Positions 12,145 to 25,338 of a stretch of 64,000 nucleotides of DNA are shown here, in pieces; the stretch's first letter is position 1, and each line of letters opens with the position of its first letter. Origin of the DNA: Grammothele lineata (lineage: Eukaryota; Basidiomycota; Agaricomycetes; Polyporales; Polyporaceae); assembly GCA_002150815.3 (NCBI GenBank), contig NDFF03000029.1, positions 62,001-126,000 on the forward strand, given 5' to 3'. The position numbers and the translations under genes were made by a program. The notes below the pieces were generated by a model that was not told where the DNA came from, did no database searches, and saw only the letters and a program-made list of their open reading frames with translations.

Positions 12145-13236
12145 GGTCCCGCGTTGTGATTATTAGGGTCCTTGGTTCTCTTCGCTCTATCCCATTCCTC
12201 ACTTCCTCTCTCCTTTTTACGCTACGAGACGACCCCAAAATGATGCAGGCAGTAGCGGATGTGTTACGATACGTAGTTGTTGTAGGTCGAGCGCTTCGTA
12301 CCTTGCGCACCCTATGGTACCATACACCCCCCGATCGTGGCTTCGACCTTACTGTAGAACCGGTTACGCGCGAATCTTGTTTGTACGCATTCACCGTGCA
12401 TATACTTTACGCTCATCTAATTGACTTTGCATGCGCTCTCTCTCGCCCTCTTGACACGGGTAGCGTTCGTTGCGCCTCTCTCAAGGTATCCAATGTGCCA
12501 CGCTCGTAAGAAACGCGTGCCCTTCGTTGTTCCTCTCGCTTGTCGTGACTCAGAGAGATATTCGCTCTACCTATGCGCTCGTTAGCCTGGAGTCAGCCTG
12601 CGACGTAATGTGTCGTCATTAGTCGCGCATCAACTCCACAGGGTCTGTTGAATCGACACACTGAGTATCTCGGGCGCATCCGCCGTCCTCCGCCATCTCA
12701 TTGCCGATGCTTGTGAGGCGAGGAGACCGGTGAGGCTCTTACGTACACCAACAACGTGCGGGACACGAGTTTAGTGTAATCTGACACGACTATCGCAAGA
12801 CATGGGCCGGCAAGACCTCCACACCTTGAAGAGCAGATAGCGCAGAATGAATGACGGAAAACATAACGAATCACGGGCAGCAATTGGTCGCTAAGGAGTA
12901 GGTTGGGGACTCGAGGAAGAGCAGGGACGTCACAGGCGCCGATATGGTTGGCGCGTTGAGCGCGGTCACATGCTGATACGCGAGCGCGAGCAAGCCTGCC
13001 CTGAAGAGCTTGTTGAACGCCGACTCGAACATGGGCAATCACGGCGCCTGTCCGATTCGCTACGCGTCCCTATTGGCAACACTCGCACATCCGTCCATTG
13101 TCCACGCCCCAGCAAGACTCATTCTCCATTATATAGCCCCGGACGGCCAGCAAGATCCCTCGGCGACGCGCTCGACCCCCACCTCCCCTGCTGTACTCTG
13201 CTTCCATCTGGACATGCTCTGAACTGCTCGTTGGAT
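12145..13236. other. Intergenic region and promoter of the giant gene
   Basis: About 1.1 kb. It holds the 3' end of the transporter and the presumed promoter of the giant PH-domain gene. A TATATAG at 13130-13136, about 100 nt upstream of the chosen start, could serve as a TATA box. No further gene is apparent. Confidence 0.4.
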
Positions 13237-16200
13237 ATGACTAGTTATTCGGGATCCTCAACAGGGGAGCCCCGGTCGCCTCTCTTCGGGACGGCGACCT
13301 ATTCCACACTTTCTCCTACTCACATGCCCTATTCATCCTCAAGATATACCTACTCCGAACGATCAGGTATGTTTTCTTCACTTGAATGCTGCGATACAAT
13401 TTAGGCCAATGCACCGACCGATCGACCCAACAGGGACGCCAATTGGCTCGCACTCTGGGAGCGAAGTCTCGTCTCCGCGCCAGATGCGGCGAATCATGGT
13501 CTCCCCGTCCCCGTCCTCAAGAGACTACGACTCTGAGATTTACAACGAAGAAAACTCCATCGACGACGCCCGCGAGGTGGAAGCGGCGCTCAGCATGGTC
13601 GACGACGAGATCGCCAACACAGAAGATGCACTGACGGAATGGTCGCGGGGCGCCTCGTCTTCGGTCAGTGCGTCCACCCACACGTCCTTCACCGGCCAGT
13701 ACAGCGCCACTACCTCGGCCACACCCTCAAGCTACCTTTCCGGCGACTATCGCCCCATGACGGAAGCCCTCCTCGATCGCGATCGGCGCGTCCTGAGCAC
13801 GATCTCAGAACGGACCGAGGAGCGCTCACGGCCCAACTCCTTCGCGCAGTCTGGCAGTGGCCAGGGGAGTAGGCCGAACACATTGTATTCCATTCCCAGT
13901 ATCCCCAGCGAGAACAGGAGGTCCGCGACCTTCGATGACAGGGCATCGCCGGCTCTGCACGTGCGCTCCGCCACAGAGCCGACCTCAAGCTCCCCGGCCC
14001 CGCATGGTCAGGGCCGCGTCGTGAACGCCCCTGGTCGCCGCGCAGGCGAGCTCATCGCGTTCTTCGAAGAGAAACGCGCAGAAACGGAGTCGCCTCGTCT
14101 ATACGGGCACACACGTACCCTCTCTGCTCCGATGGGTCCCCGGTCCCCCGCACCGCGCTCTCCTGCTCCTCGCTCTCCGAGCCCGTACACCACGACCATG
14201 AGCCAGTCAATGTCCACTTTCGGCCCCACGACCAGCTACGGCTACGGGAGTTCCACTTACGGGTACAACAGCTCACGCCCTTCCTCCCCGACTAAGAGCA
14301 GGGCGGGGTCCGCGGTTTCGTCATCGGGACCGATGTCCTCGATCCTCTCTCCGCCGCAGCGTGGAACGACTCTTTCTTCCGACTCGCGCTTCTACCCGAC
14401 CACGACCAGTGGGACGCACACCCAGACGGCCCACACACGCAGTGGAAGCGATACGTATACTGGGACCGGGACTGCGGCCTCAGGCACTTACTCCAGCACC
14501 TTCACGGGCTTCACATCGACAGCAACCCCGACTTCCTCGCTTCGACGTCCTCAGACCTCACCACGTTCTCCACTTACGTCGGTGCGAAACATTGTCGCCG
14601 CGTGGAAAGAGCGCACTCCTTCGTTCAACAAGTCCGTCCGCTCTACCTCGACAACGCCTTCCCCGACCCAGGGCGGCGATGGTCTTTTCAGCGTCCGCAG
14701 GCGTGCGGACCGCGGTGCTGCTCGGCTCCGCAGTCATGCTTTGCAGGGCCTCGAAGAGGGTGGCCCTTCCATGGAAGGCGAGAGTGCCGCATTTGACGCG
14801 GGCGCGAGCTCGAGTGGTGACCCGACGCTGAGCACCAGCGGGATGCTGCCGGCGACGTTTGACATTGCCGAATTGGGCCAGTACGCGGACCCCGGAGGCG
14901 CCCAGGAGGTGAGTCTTCCTTTCTGCTTATCTAAGCGCTTTCCCATCCTCCACTGCTTTCCACTCGATCGTGGTTTTTGAGCGTATAGATGAAAGTGAGA
15001 ATTATTCTGACGAGTTTATTCGTTGCAGCCGCTGAGGATTGGACTGTTGTGGTACCTCAATGTCCACGCGCCGCCGCCGTACCGCTGGCAACGATGCCAG
15101 GCGCTGCTCTACCCGCACATGCTTCTCCTCTCGTGGATCGCTCCCGGAGGCGGGCGTGGAATCGTCACGTTGGATCTCCTCAACTGCGTTGAAGTGCGCT
15201 CGGTGCCCTCGCCTCTCCATCCGACTGCCCAAGATGACGTCGGCACGATCGCTGCGCGTGCTCAGAGTGACCAGGCCGCAGAGACCGGCCAGACGGGAGA
15301 CATGGAGTTGATGGAGACGTTATGTCCATTCCAGCTGTTGTACAGCGACGGTATCGAGAGGTTGGGTGCCGAGAGTGCAAGGGAAAGAGTAAGATGGGTC
15401 AGCGCGATTTGGTGCGTATTTCTATACCCTTCATGTCTTGCAGGGATTCTAAAGTGCGACGACAGGGAGGTTCTCGACCGTGCCGTGTCTATTCCCGACA
15501 GGTCGAGCACGCGTTCGCCGACGGGCTCGATTCGCACAATCCAGTCTATGTCCAGCACAACGACGACAAACTCCGGGACGGGATCCGCCTCCACGGTCTA
15601 CGTTCCGCCTCTCGACGAGCTATCTGACATCCAGTCCTTGTCCGGATCCAGCAGCCTCTCGCGCCGCCAGTCGTTGGCTTCCGCCCACCACACCCGCGCC
15701 ACCGATGACGGCGCGATCTCGTCCCAGGGCTACCTGTATCCAGGAGACCCACGTGTCATCCCTCCCAGTCGCAGCAGTTCCCTCCGCCGTACGAGCTCTA
15801 TGAACGATTTGGACGAGGAGTTTGCATCTGCCCTCCGGCGTGCACGCGAAAGTCGCCCAGGTCTTGGCTTCGGACTCGGACTCGCCGGCGGTGTCCCAAC
15901 AGGAGAAGGCTCTCCTGTTACTATATCAAGCGGTCCCAATATGGGCAAGAACGTGTACATGTCCCCTCCGCCGAGCGTCGCAGACCGGAGGAGCCGAGCA
16001 TCGGAATCGTCGAGCACGGTGTCAGACGACTTGTTCTTCAGCGCCAGCTCGACTCCCAACACGCGCACGCCAACGTCGAGCTTCTACTCGTCGTCTTCCT
16101 TCACCCGGGCGCTCACGGGGACTGCTGCCGACACGCGCACGACTACGTCGGGTCTCATTACGGACGAGTCGATCGAGATCACCTCAGGCTCTGGCACGAA

Positions 16201-19200
16201 TATCGTCACCTCCACGCTCTCGTATCGCGGCACCGAGTCGGCGTCGCTCCTCGGCGACTCCCACTCGGGTTCCAGCGGCGTCCCGGCCACGTCTCCCTCC
16301 CGCGCGGGCCTCACTCGCTCTGGAGGAGTTCGCAGACGCACGCCTCGCGCTGCGCGTACCTACACGACGTCGTCTTCTGAAGAGATTTCGGACAAGGAGA
16401 ACACGTACTCGGGCACCTACACCTATACCCTGAGCACATTGGAGAGCTACTCGCGCACGGGAACGACACCGACGGCTTCGATGTCGCGTAGCAGATCAGT
16501 CACGCCGACGCCGTCGTCGCTCTCCTACACGCGCTCGTCCGACGACGACCAACTCGTTCGTAGCGATTCGGAGCAAGAGTCCGACAGGTCCATCTACTAC
16601 AACGCGCGCGCCCCGCGGTCGCCTTCGACCGCGTCATTCAAGAGCCTGTCCACGATCCCGTCCCTTTCCGACTACGAGACGGCCCTCATTTGCGACACGG
16701 AGTACGAGACGGCGGCGAAGTGCGAGTCAGAGCCCGCCGAAACCGAGTTCGAGACGGTGGCGCCCTGCGAGACTCCTGCGCCGACGGAGTTCATCACGGT
16801 CGACGTATGCACGTCGGACGTATCCACCGACTTCCGGACTGTGGAGTACAAGCCCCGAGTGCGGGATAGCGACATCGTCAGTATCACCGCACCGTCGGAG
16901 ATCCCGACCATCCCGTCGTCCTTGCCCTCTCCGGTGGAGCGTGATATCGACCTGCCGATAGAGCCCGCAGACGTCCCGCTCCCGCCGTCGAGTTATTCCC
17001 CGAGTGACGTGTCTAGCGTCACGCCCTCCGAGCCTCCGCTTCACGTGCAACCGCCCTCGGAGCGCACGCTGTCGGATGTCACGCCTTCCGAGCCCGAGCC
17101 GCTGGAGCGTGTGCCGATTGAACGTGGACCGTCGTTCACTACGCTGACGCCGACGTCGCCTACCGAGCCCTCGCTGGAGCTTACGCCATCGTCGCCTGCT
17201 TCGGAGGAGATCTCAATCCCGACGCCCTCAGACATCATCCTATCGTCGGAGGTAACGCCCACAGAGTCGATCCCTGGCCCGTCGCCCATCCCGCCCCTCT
17301 CGGACTTGACACCTTCGTCTATCACCCCGACGGAGACCTCTGTTACGCCTACGCCTACGAGCCAGTTGACGCCCACGGTCCCCTCGACCCTCACGCAGCC
17401 GTCATCACTTTCCAGTTCTACGATCCCTGAGTCTGCATGGGGCGCAGAGACAGACGAGTCATACGAGTCGTCGATGCTGCGCGCGTCGCCGTCGGTGGCG
17501 TCGCTTGCCATCCCCGAAGGGCCCGACATCTCCTACGATACGACCCAGCTGCGCCCGAGCGACACGCGCGCGTCCTCAGACGAGTCGTCGATCTCGCTCG
17601 CGACACCGATTACGGACGTCAGCCCGTCGTCGCCCGTGACAGAGCCTTCGCCGCCCTCGTCCGAGCTCACGCCCACGCAATCGTCGATCTCGCTCTTGCC
17701 GAGCGTCGCGTCCCCGCTTGCAAGGCCCGTAGACTACCGTATCCCAGCTGTGACTGTGACGCGCTCGGCGTCGATGATCTCGACAGTCTCGTCGGTGTCG
17801 ATGTCGTCCTCGAGGATAGCGCCGTCCGAGTTCGAGTTGGATGTGAGAACGGAGCCGTCGCTTCTGTCGACGCCCTCGTCGGAGGCTATCAGGCTTCCGG
17901 AGCAGTCGCCGCAGCGGCCTCCATCGGTACGCTCCCAAATGTACTCCGTGTCGGGAAGCCGTTTGCTAACTCTTTTGTGTAGGCATTGCCGTTGTTCGTG
18001 CCACTTCCTCCCTCTCCATCGCCGTCTACGCCTTCGGTATCGATGAGGGTCAGCTTGTCAACGCCCCGCGGAAATGTGCCGTCGATCGCATCCAACTTGG
18101 AGACGGTCGCGTCGGATGCGCCAAGCCACATCCTCACTCACGACGTCAATCGGCTGCTGCAATACATTCACAGCCGCGACGACGTGCGTGGCGCAGAGAC
18201 CAGGGAGATGGCCGACAATATCCAGGACATCAAGGAGACGCTTGAGGATTTGGAGGCGCTGCTGAGGGATAGGATGCTTCCTGAGCGTCCCCCGCCCGTG
18301 CCCCACAAGGACGTATCAATCCAAGGAAGTGTTGTGTCGGGCAAAACGATCTCGAAACCCATCCAGACAAGGGATGTGGGAAGCCCGAGGACGCCCGTCG
18401 CACGGCGTGATATTCCAAGGATCCGCGCAATCTCCCTCTCGCCGCCGCCTGTCCGTGCGAAGTCTCCTCCTTCCCCAGCGTCGCTCAGCGAAACCATGTC
18501 CTTCCTGTCCTCTCACCATTCAGACGATCTCAGTCTGATGGAGTCGGAGTCCTATCCGATGGCTCTACCCGCGTCGCCGTCGTGGCCGTCGTCTTCGCCT
18601 GTCTCTTCGCCGGAAAGTTCAACATCATCGTCTCCCACGTCTGCGCCGCCTTCGTCCTTGACTCCTTCCGAACAGCTGTCGGATCTCGGACCTCGTCTCG
18701 ACGTCCCAGTGCCCCTTCCGCGGACGCGTGCCACTCTCGCAAGAAGTCCCACCCCCACTCCGCCTCCGCTCTCCTCATCGCCTTCTCCTTCGTCGATCTC
18801 TAGCGGGACGGCACGTCCAGCCGTGACGCTTTCGACGCTCCGCGATGGCCTCGACAACATCCGTCAGCAGATTCTATCGATGCTCGATCAGCAGAATGCT
18901 GCGAACCGTCAGTTGGATGACCTTCGGAACCGCCCCCGGGAACCGATCCCCCAACCTGCCGATCGCTGGGACGAGTTTTCTCAGCGGCTACAAATCATTG
19001 AGGAGAGTATCCTCAGACTTCTGGAGCGCGGAACCGTCCCTCAGCCGCAACCGCGGGGGCCCGAGTCCGTACGAGAGCCTGACGCCGAGTCATCAGTCCA
19101 TACGGATTGGCGTTCTATCATCAATGGAATTCTGAGTGGTGAACAGGCTATCGGCGAACCGCCCGTTATTCACGCGCCGGTCCCTCAGCCTGCCCGCCCT

Positions 19201-22200
19201 TCCTTCGACGAACAGCTCATGGAAATCCTTATGGCACCCCCGTCTCAATCCCAGCAGCAAGCACTCGCGCCACCGCAGCTCATCCCGCTAATCTATCGTC
19301 CCGCACCTAGGGCTCGCCCTCGCAGTCAAAGTCCCATCTATGACCTCTCTCCTCCCCGACCGGACACGGTCCCGCTTGTACAACCTCGCCGCAGAGAGCG
19401 TACCCGCCAGCAACCGCCAAGACCGCCTCCCGCGCGGGCAAGAATGCCTGAAATGATTCCGCCTACCGGCCCGCCTCCGTCAGAACCGGAGTCAGGAATG
19501 GATATCAGGGATCCTGCTGCTCCCACTCCGACAGGTGCGCCGCGCGATCAAGGTCCGAACATCGACTTCCTGCGCGCAGTCCAAGATAACCGTGTCCGCT
19601 CAGGTCGCCCTCCATGGATCAGCACGGAAGAGCGTGTATGTCCAATGTTCACGCGCGCAATATAAACTATTAACACCTCGTCATTTCAGCCCGGCAGGCC
19701 AGCTTCTGCCCCTGTCCCTGGAGAACCAGGCATAGAAGGAACATGGTATCCATCTGGGACCGCTCCTGGAGAGGGTGCTCCAGGTCCGGTGCCACCGCCG
19801 GGACAGTTTGGGGCTCCTCAACCACCGCCCCAACAGCCACAGTTTGTTCCCATTCCGCCAGGTCCAGTGAGTTGTCATTTTCGTTAGTGTCACGCCATCA
19901 TTCTGATTGACAAAAATAGACTGTTGTGCAAGTGCCGTCTACGTTCACTGATATTTTGGATCTTCTTCGGGTGCGTGTTGTGTCTTTCACTTGTCGTAGC
20001 TTCATTTTTATCAGAGTTATAGGATAACCGCGCGGGTCAGCTCGCTGGCCTCGAACAGCAGGGCGAGATCATCACATACTTGAGGGGTCTTAACCAATGG
20101 TTAGAGCGAGATGTTCATGACCGACACGCTGAAATTCAGAGCGTGGCTGCGCGACTGGAACAAACGCGTGAAGAAGTCATGCCACTGCTGCATCAGATCG
20201 CCCACGCTCTTCGTCGTGAAGGTGAGTAATCATTCTAGTTCAGCAGCTGTGTGATCTCATTTGCCGCGTACTCCTACAGCTCCCCAGCCTCCGCAAACTC
20301 AACCCGGTGGCCCCGAAGGGTTCGTCCCTTTCCCCCCCGGTTGGGCTGGTACCGCACCTTCTGGACGAGAACACGTCCGACCGCTGTTCCCTCCGGAAAC
20401 AACGCCGCCGCCTTCAGAAGGTCCAGTGATTCCGCCTCCTCCTGTGTTTATCAATCCCCCAGGTCCGCCGGTCATTCCCCCGGGTACATACCCAGGGGTA
20501 GGTGTCGGGTATCCGCCTGGGCCTCCATTCCCGCAACCTGCTCATGTTATGCAGCCAAGCGACTCACCTGATGTCGTCCCGCCGCGTCCACCACGCACAC
20601 GCACTTACAGCGACTCTAGGTCGTCGTCACCGCGCTCACGGGACTCGCGGGACTCGGGGGAAGGAGAGCGTGTCACCATAATCCCGCCTCCGGGCCAATA
20701 CGTACAACCAGGCGTTCCAATGCCTCAGCCTGTCACTGTCATCCCTCCTCAACAACCTCAAGCTACAATCATCGGCGTACCACATTCACGACCGTCTTCC
20801 CCAACGCGATCGAGCGTTCCGCATTACGATCAATCCGAGTATGAGCCAAGGAGGACCCCATCCCCTATTTACTCGGTCGGAGATGCAGGTCGAGTACCTG
20901 CCGCGCGTCCCTCTGTGGAGCAGGCTCCGTCCGCTGCCCCTGCTCCCGCCGCTGCCGCTCCTGCTCCCACTGCTACACCCGTTCCCGTACCCGCCCCTGC
21001 ACAGCCGCCAACGAATGTCATCGTCACTCAACCAAGTCAGGCTGCTCCGCCGTCCCCAAGTCTACCAGCTGGAGTACCATCTCCACAACCTATCATTATT
21101 CAGCCACCTCAATACCCGATTCCTCCGATAGCTGGCCAGATACCTCAAGTCCTCCCAGCGCCTGTGGCTGTAGGGCCCTCGTCTCCACCCCAACAGCCCG
21201 TCACGATAGTTATGCCGCGTTCTAGTGGGTCGCGAAGAACCCATCATACTCGAACCCCGTCGCCTTCGCGCTCGCGTTCACGTTCTAGGTCACCTTCAAG
21301 TCGCCGTACCAGGCGTACAACCACCTATGAGCATTCACCCACGATGGTTTCGCACACACCGCCACCCGCTGTTGTAGTGACTCCAGGACCTGGAGTGGTT
21401 ACCGGGATGATGCCGCCTGGAATGGTTCCCGGGATGATACCGCCGATGCCGGTACCGCATGTGCCTATGACAGCACCAGGTATGCCAGGGACCATTCCCG
21501 TCGCTGCTCCCCCTCAAACGATTATAATGCCATCGGGGTCAAGGAGATCAAGTCGAGGGTCATCGCGTGGTCGACCGGAATTCTCGAGGCCTGGGTCCCC
21601 TATCATTGTTCACACAGGCGAACCTTCTGCCCATCTCCCGCCGCCACAGACAGTAATAGTGCCGGCGGACGTCTCACACCCGCCTCGGTCTCACATCACT
21701 TCCGTCCGGCGTTCTCACTCGGCGGATTCGCACAGGAGCTCTTCCCCGCGGAGTCGGCATCGGGATCGCACTCAGTATCCACCACCCCCTTGGTATGGTT
21801 ATCCTCCGTTCCCTCCTCCGTGGGCTCAACCTCCGCGTCCACCTGGATCTCCGAGCCGTCGTGGTGAACACGAGGGTTGGTCGCGCGAATATCCGTACAG
21901 TAGTTACTGGCCTTGGGGACCTCCACCACCCGGTTGGGATAGAGGTTATGAAAGACCCCGTAGCAGACCGGGTTCAACTCGTCATGGGAGACCACGTTCA
22001 ACCTCTCGTGACTATGACCCGCACGGCAGACCCGTCTCACCGTCTGGAAGGCGTAGGCCGTCTCATCGTCCACCCCGCAGTCGATCAGCTTCTCCCTCGT
22101 ACCACCACTACCCGTCTCGTCGCACAACTACCCACCGTAGCCGTAGCAGATCGCCTGAGTTCTACGAGCCAGAAGAAGCTCGGCGGACCCCGCGCACACA

Positions 22201-24905
22201 TGCGCCTGAGTACCTACCAACTCATCCGGAGCGTATCATCACTGGAGTGCGCTCCGGATCGCCGTCGCCGACGCGTGTTCCTTCGCGCCTTCCAACGCAT
22301 GTCCCTTCGCGCTCTCCAACACGTGTCCCCTCGCATGCCCCCTCGCACATCCGCCAGCGCCCCTCACCTCACCGGACGCATTCCCCGTCGCGCCCGCCGA
22401 CGATCCTCCCTGTAGAGGAAGAAGAACCGTTCCAGTCGCGCGCGTCTTCAGAGGTAGAAGGTGATTGGGAAGGACCTCACAGTAGGACATATTTCCCCCC
22501 ATCCTAACATTTATGCTGAATCGTTTCATCTTAGCCCCTCACAGAGTGCCTAGCAGGAGATCAACACCCGGACGTAAGTTTGTATCGCGTATATCAGTAT
22601 TTATATATTGACGTGCGTCATGCATTGTAGGACCTCGTACATCTGAGTCAACGCCGGCGCACATGGTGCCCCCTCCTCATGCTCCACCGACTGCAGAGCA
22701 ACTTTATCGTAGTGAGCTCGGGGAAGGAGACGCTCCGATCCCTCACCTACCAGGAGAGCACCCGTCAGTCTCTGGGTATCCTCCATCCCACGTTCCTCCA
22801 GCACATATTCCTTCACATGCCCCAAGTGCAGTACCACGAGAAGAAGAAGGCGTCTACCCCCCAAGTGAAGCTCCTCATGAAGTCCGGACTACCGCCCCTA
22901 CACAAGGACCGACAAGTCCGCGCACCGCATACTCCCCTCCTCCTACCATCGTCCAAGCGCCCGGTGTTCCCCCAGGGCGCCAGCTCTCAGGGCCTAGCGA
23001 CATCGCGCTTGCGGACGCTGAACAACGGCGACAGGAACACTTCGACGAGCTGGCGACGCAGATGGAGGCCACGATCAATGACCTTCAGGACGCGGAGGAG
23101 AAGCGTGATCTCAACTACCGCGCCAACGAGGAAGACCGCGAACGTATGTTCTTCGAAAACGAGCGCCGGCGGGACGAGGAGGCTGTGGCTCGCCGCGATG
23201 GTATCTGGCAGGAGCTGGAGGACCGTTTGAAGGGGCTCCCCCCCGCAGGCACGCCTTCCGCCTACGCTCCGTCCGGCAAAGAGCTTGAAGGTGACGAGAG
23301 GACGCTCGAGCCCGAGGAAGCGAAGGGCGAGGCCCCACCACAGACGCAGCTCACGCCCGCTCCCAGTGCAGAGATCGGCGACACAGGCTCGATCATCGGA
23401 TCCATGCGCGAGGCCGCCGAACGCCACGCAGAGGACATTCGCGAGGTCGTTCGGTTGGAGCGCGAGGCGGCGCAGGCGGAAAGCGAGCGCATGTACGCAG
23501 AAATGGCCGCAGACCGCAAGCGCATGGAGGAAGAGTACCAGGCCCACATCCGGTCGCTCCAGGACGAGCTCGCGGCTGTTCGCAAGGACCTCGAGGACGA
23601 GAAGATGAGCCGTGTAACGGAGGACGCGGAGCGGCGCGAGCGCGAGCGCGCTGAGATGCTCGAGCAGAACGACTCTGTACGCGGGCAGCTGGCTGACCTC
23701 ACGAACCTCGTCACGGACCAGCGCGAGGAGATCGCGAAGAAGCGGCAGGACTCGGATGAGCGCTGGGATATGAAGCAACAACGCTGGGAGCAGAAGGACC
23801 AGGAAGATATGCACACGCGCAATATGCTTGAGCAGATCCTGGAAATGCAGAAGCGTATGCTCGATGAACAGGCAGCGGCCAAGGCAGAACTCCAGGATGC
23901 TCTGCGCGAAAGTGAATACAGTTTTGCCTCTGTGTGAATTCGTAATTTGACACGTGCTTCCAGCCGAACGTGCTGCGTTGGATGCCATCTCTGCTCAACG
24001 CGAAGCATACGAAGGCACCATCCGCGACATGGCCGAAGGTGTGTACACATCATAATCCAGTGTACATGTCGTCTGATCTTGCTTTTACAGCCTGGCGTGC
24101 TGACTGCGATCGGCGTAAAGAAGAGACCATCGAGGCTGTCAAGGCCACTGCCCACGAACAGATCCCATACAACGTACAGGGCGTATGTGCAGCCAGTTGT
24201 TTCTATGAATTCGCTGATTAATGAGATTCGTGGACAGTACCTCGATGAGTTCAGCCGGTCGTTGGCGACGGAGGTTCGTATGCTCCTCAGTGAAGTGGGC
24301 AAGCTGCGTGAGGACAAGAGGAACCTCGAATTGTGAGTGGACGCGGCGCTTCTCATTCATCAATGCTGACTCAACTTTTGCAGCCAAATCGGGGAACTTC
24401 TCACGTTCAAGTCCAAGTACGGCCCGGGTGGCGAGTTCGATCCTAGCTGGTGAGTAGCAGCATCCAGGAGGTTCTCTCGACACGGATCTAACAGAATCTT
24501 TCAGGAAACCTGCTATGACTTGCGTACCCACCGACGCTGCGCCTGCTCAGGAGCCCGCTCCAGAGCCTGAGCCGGAGGTGCCACAGCCAGCGCCCAGCGC
24601 GTGGCGGACGATCCACCCCCGAGGCTCACGGCGCTCAAGGCGGACGCAGGCAGCGGCCCCGCCCCCGCCTCCCGCCCCCGTTCCCGAAGTTCCTCATCCT
24701 ACGCAGTCTTGGGCGACGTGGCAACGTAAGTCTGGTCCGCATTCTTCTTGCAAACTGTGATCATTGACCGGCCCTTCTGTTTCCAGCGAACCCTTCCTTC
24801 CAACCGTCGCCCCCGATTCAGCCGGTCGAGCACCTGTTGGCGCCCCCCGCGGGTCCTCAGGGGCTCTTCGGTCCTCGTTCTCCTCGCGGCTCTATCCACC
24901 AATAA
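13237..24905 (+). CDS. Giant PH-domain, low-complexity and coiled-coil protein
   Basis: Seventeen exons (13237-13366, 13434-14908, 15029-15411, 15466-17926, 17983-19635, 19690-19866, 19920-19970, 20023-20221, 20280-22460, 22535-22573, 22631-23911, 23964-24038, 24091-24182, 24238-24332, 24384-24449, 24505-24725, 24787-24905) sum to 10,698 nt in one frame: about 3,565 residues. Order: Ser/Thr-rich N-terminus (1-535) ending with VRNIVAAWKERTPSF; a PH-like domain from about 536 (PLRIGLLWYLNVHAPPPYRW to ARERVRWVSAIWEVLDRA); disordered Ser/Thr/Pro tracts; a Cys-containing repeat near 1065-1128; short amphipathic helices near 1530-1585, 1770-1830 and 2110-2176; a Pro-rich segment (about 2177-2900) with SR-like stretches; and a long coiled coil (about 3036-3450) followed by a short Pro-rich tail. 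The architecture suggests a membrane- or cortex-linked scaffold, but this is inference. Function is unknown to me. The 54-nt third intron is divisible by three and lacks a stop, so retention would keep the frame. Confidence 0.85.
16670..16858 (+). repeat. Degenerate protein repeat with conserved cysteine inside the giant gene
   Basis: Five consecutive units of roughly 10-14 residues share an acidic-aromatic-x-Thr core, usually followed by a Cys: DYETALICDT, EYETAAKCES, EFETVAPCET, EFITVDVCTS and DFRTVEYKP, which lacks the Cys. This is the only Cys-bearing stretch I noticed within several hundred residues of Ser/Thr/Pro-rich sequence, so it is likely a distinct functional element. Confidence 0.7.
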
Positions 24906-25338
24906 TTCCTCCAATGGTCTACGGCTGTACGACACGAGACGATCTCCCCTGCTGTCCACGATCCCATGTTGCTGCTATCTTCTCTCATCTACTCTCGCAT
25001 CTTTCCTTATGTTCATTCGCATATGTTGCCACCATCTTGCTCGACCTGTACCGTATCGTATATGCTGTTACGAAACTCACGACCCGCGTTAATGAAGTTC
25101 TAGCTGATGAACGTCTCCTGGTGTGATTTGTGAAGGTCACCGCGCTGGTAGAGCGCTTAACGAACGGCGCGCGATCGGACGGGCGCTTAGCAACTTTTCT
25201 TCGCGCCGTGCTCTGAGCGTAGTCTACCGCGTGCGCTCGCGACTGTCCTGTCCTTTACCTGCCTCCCTGCCGCGCCTCTCTCGTCTAAGTCTTTTGTCGT
25301 CACTCCAAGCTATCAACACGAAGACTTTCCCAACAGCC

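Noticed and set aside
22987..24356. Long minus-strand frames (333 and 364 aa) opposite the end of the giant gene
   Set aside because: They mirror a GC-rich coiled-coil exon; composition is Leu/Arg/Ser-rich without family pattern, and the plus-strand exons splice perfectly.
25125..25215. Possible tRNA A-box (GGTAGAGCGC) upstream of SURF6
   Set aside because: No matching B box at the right distance.
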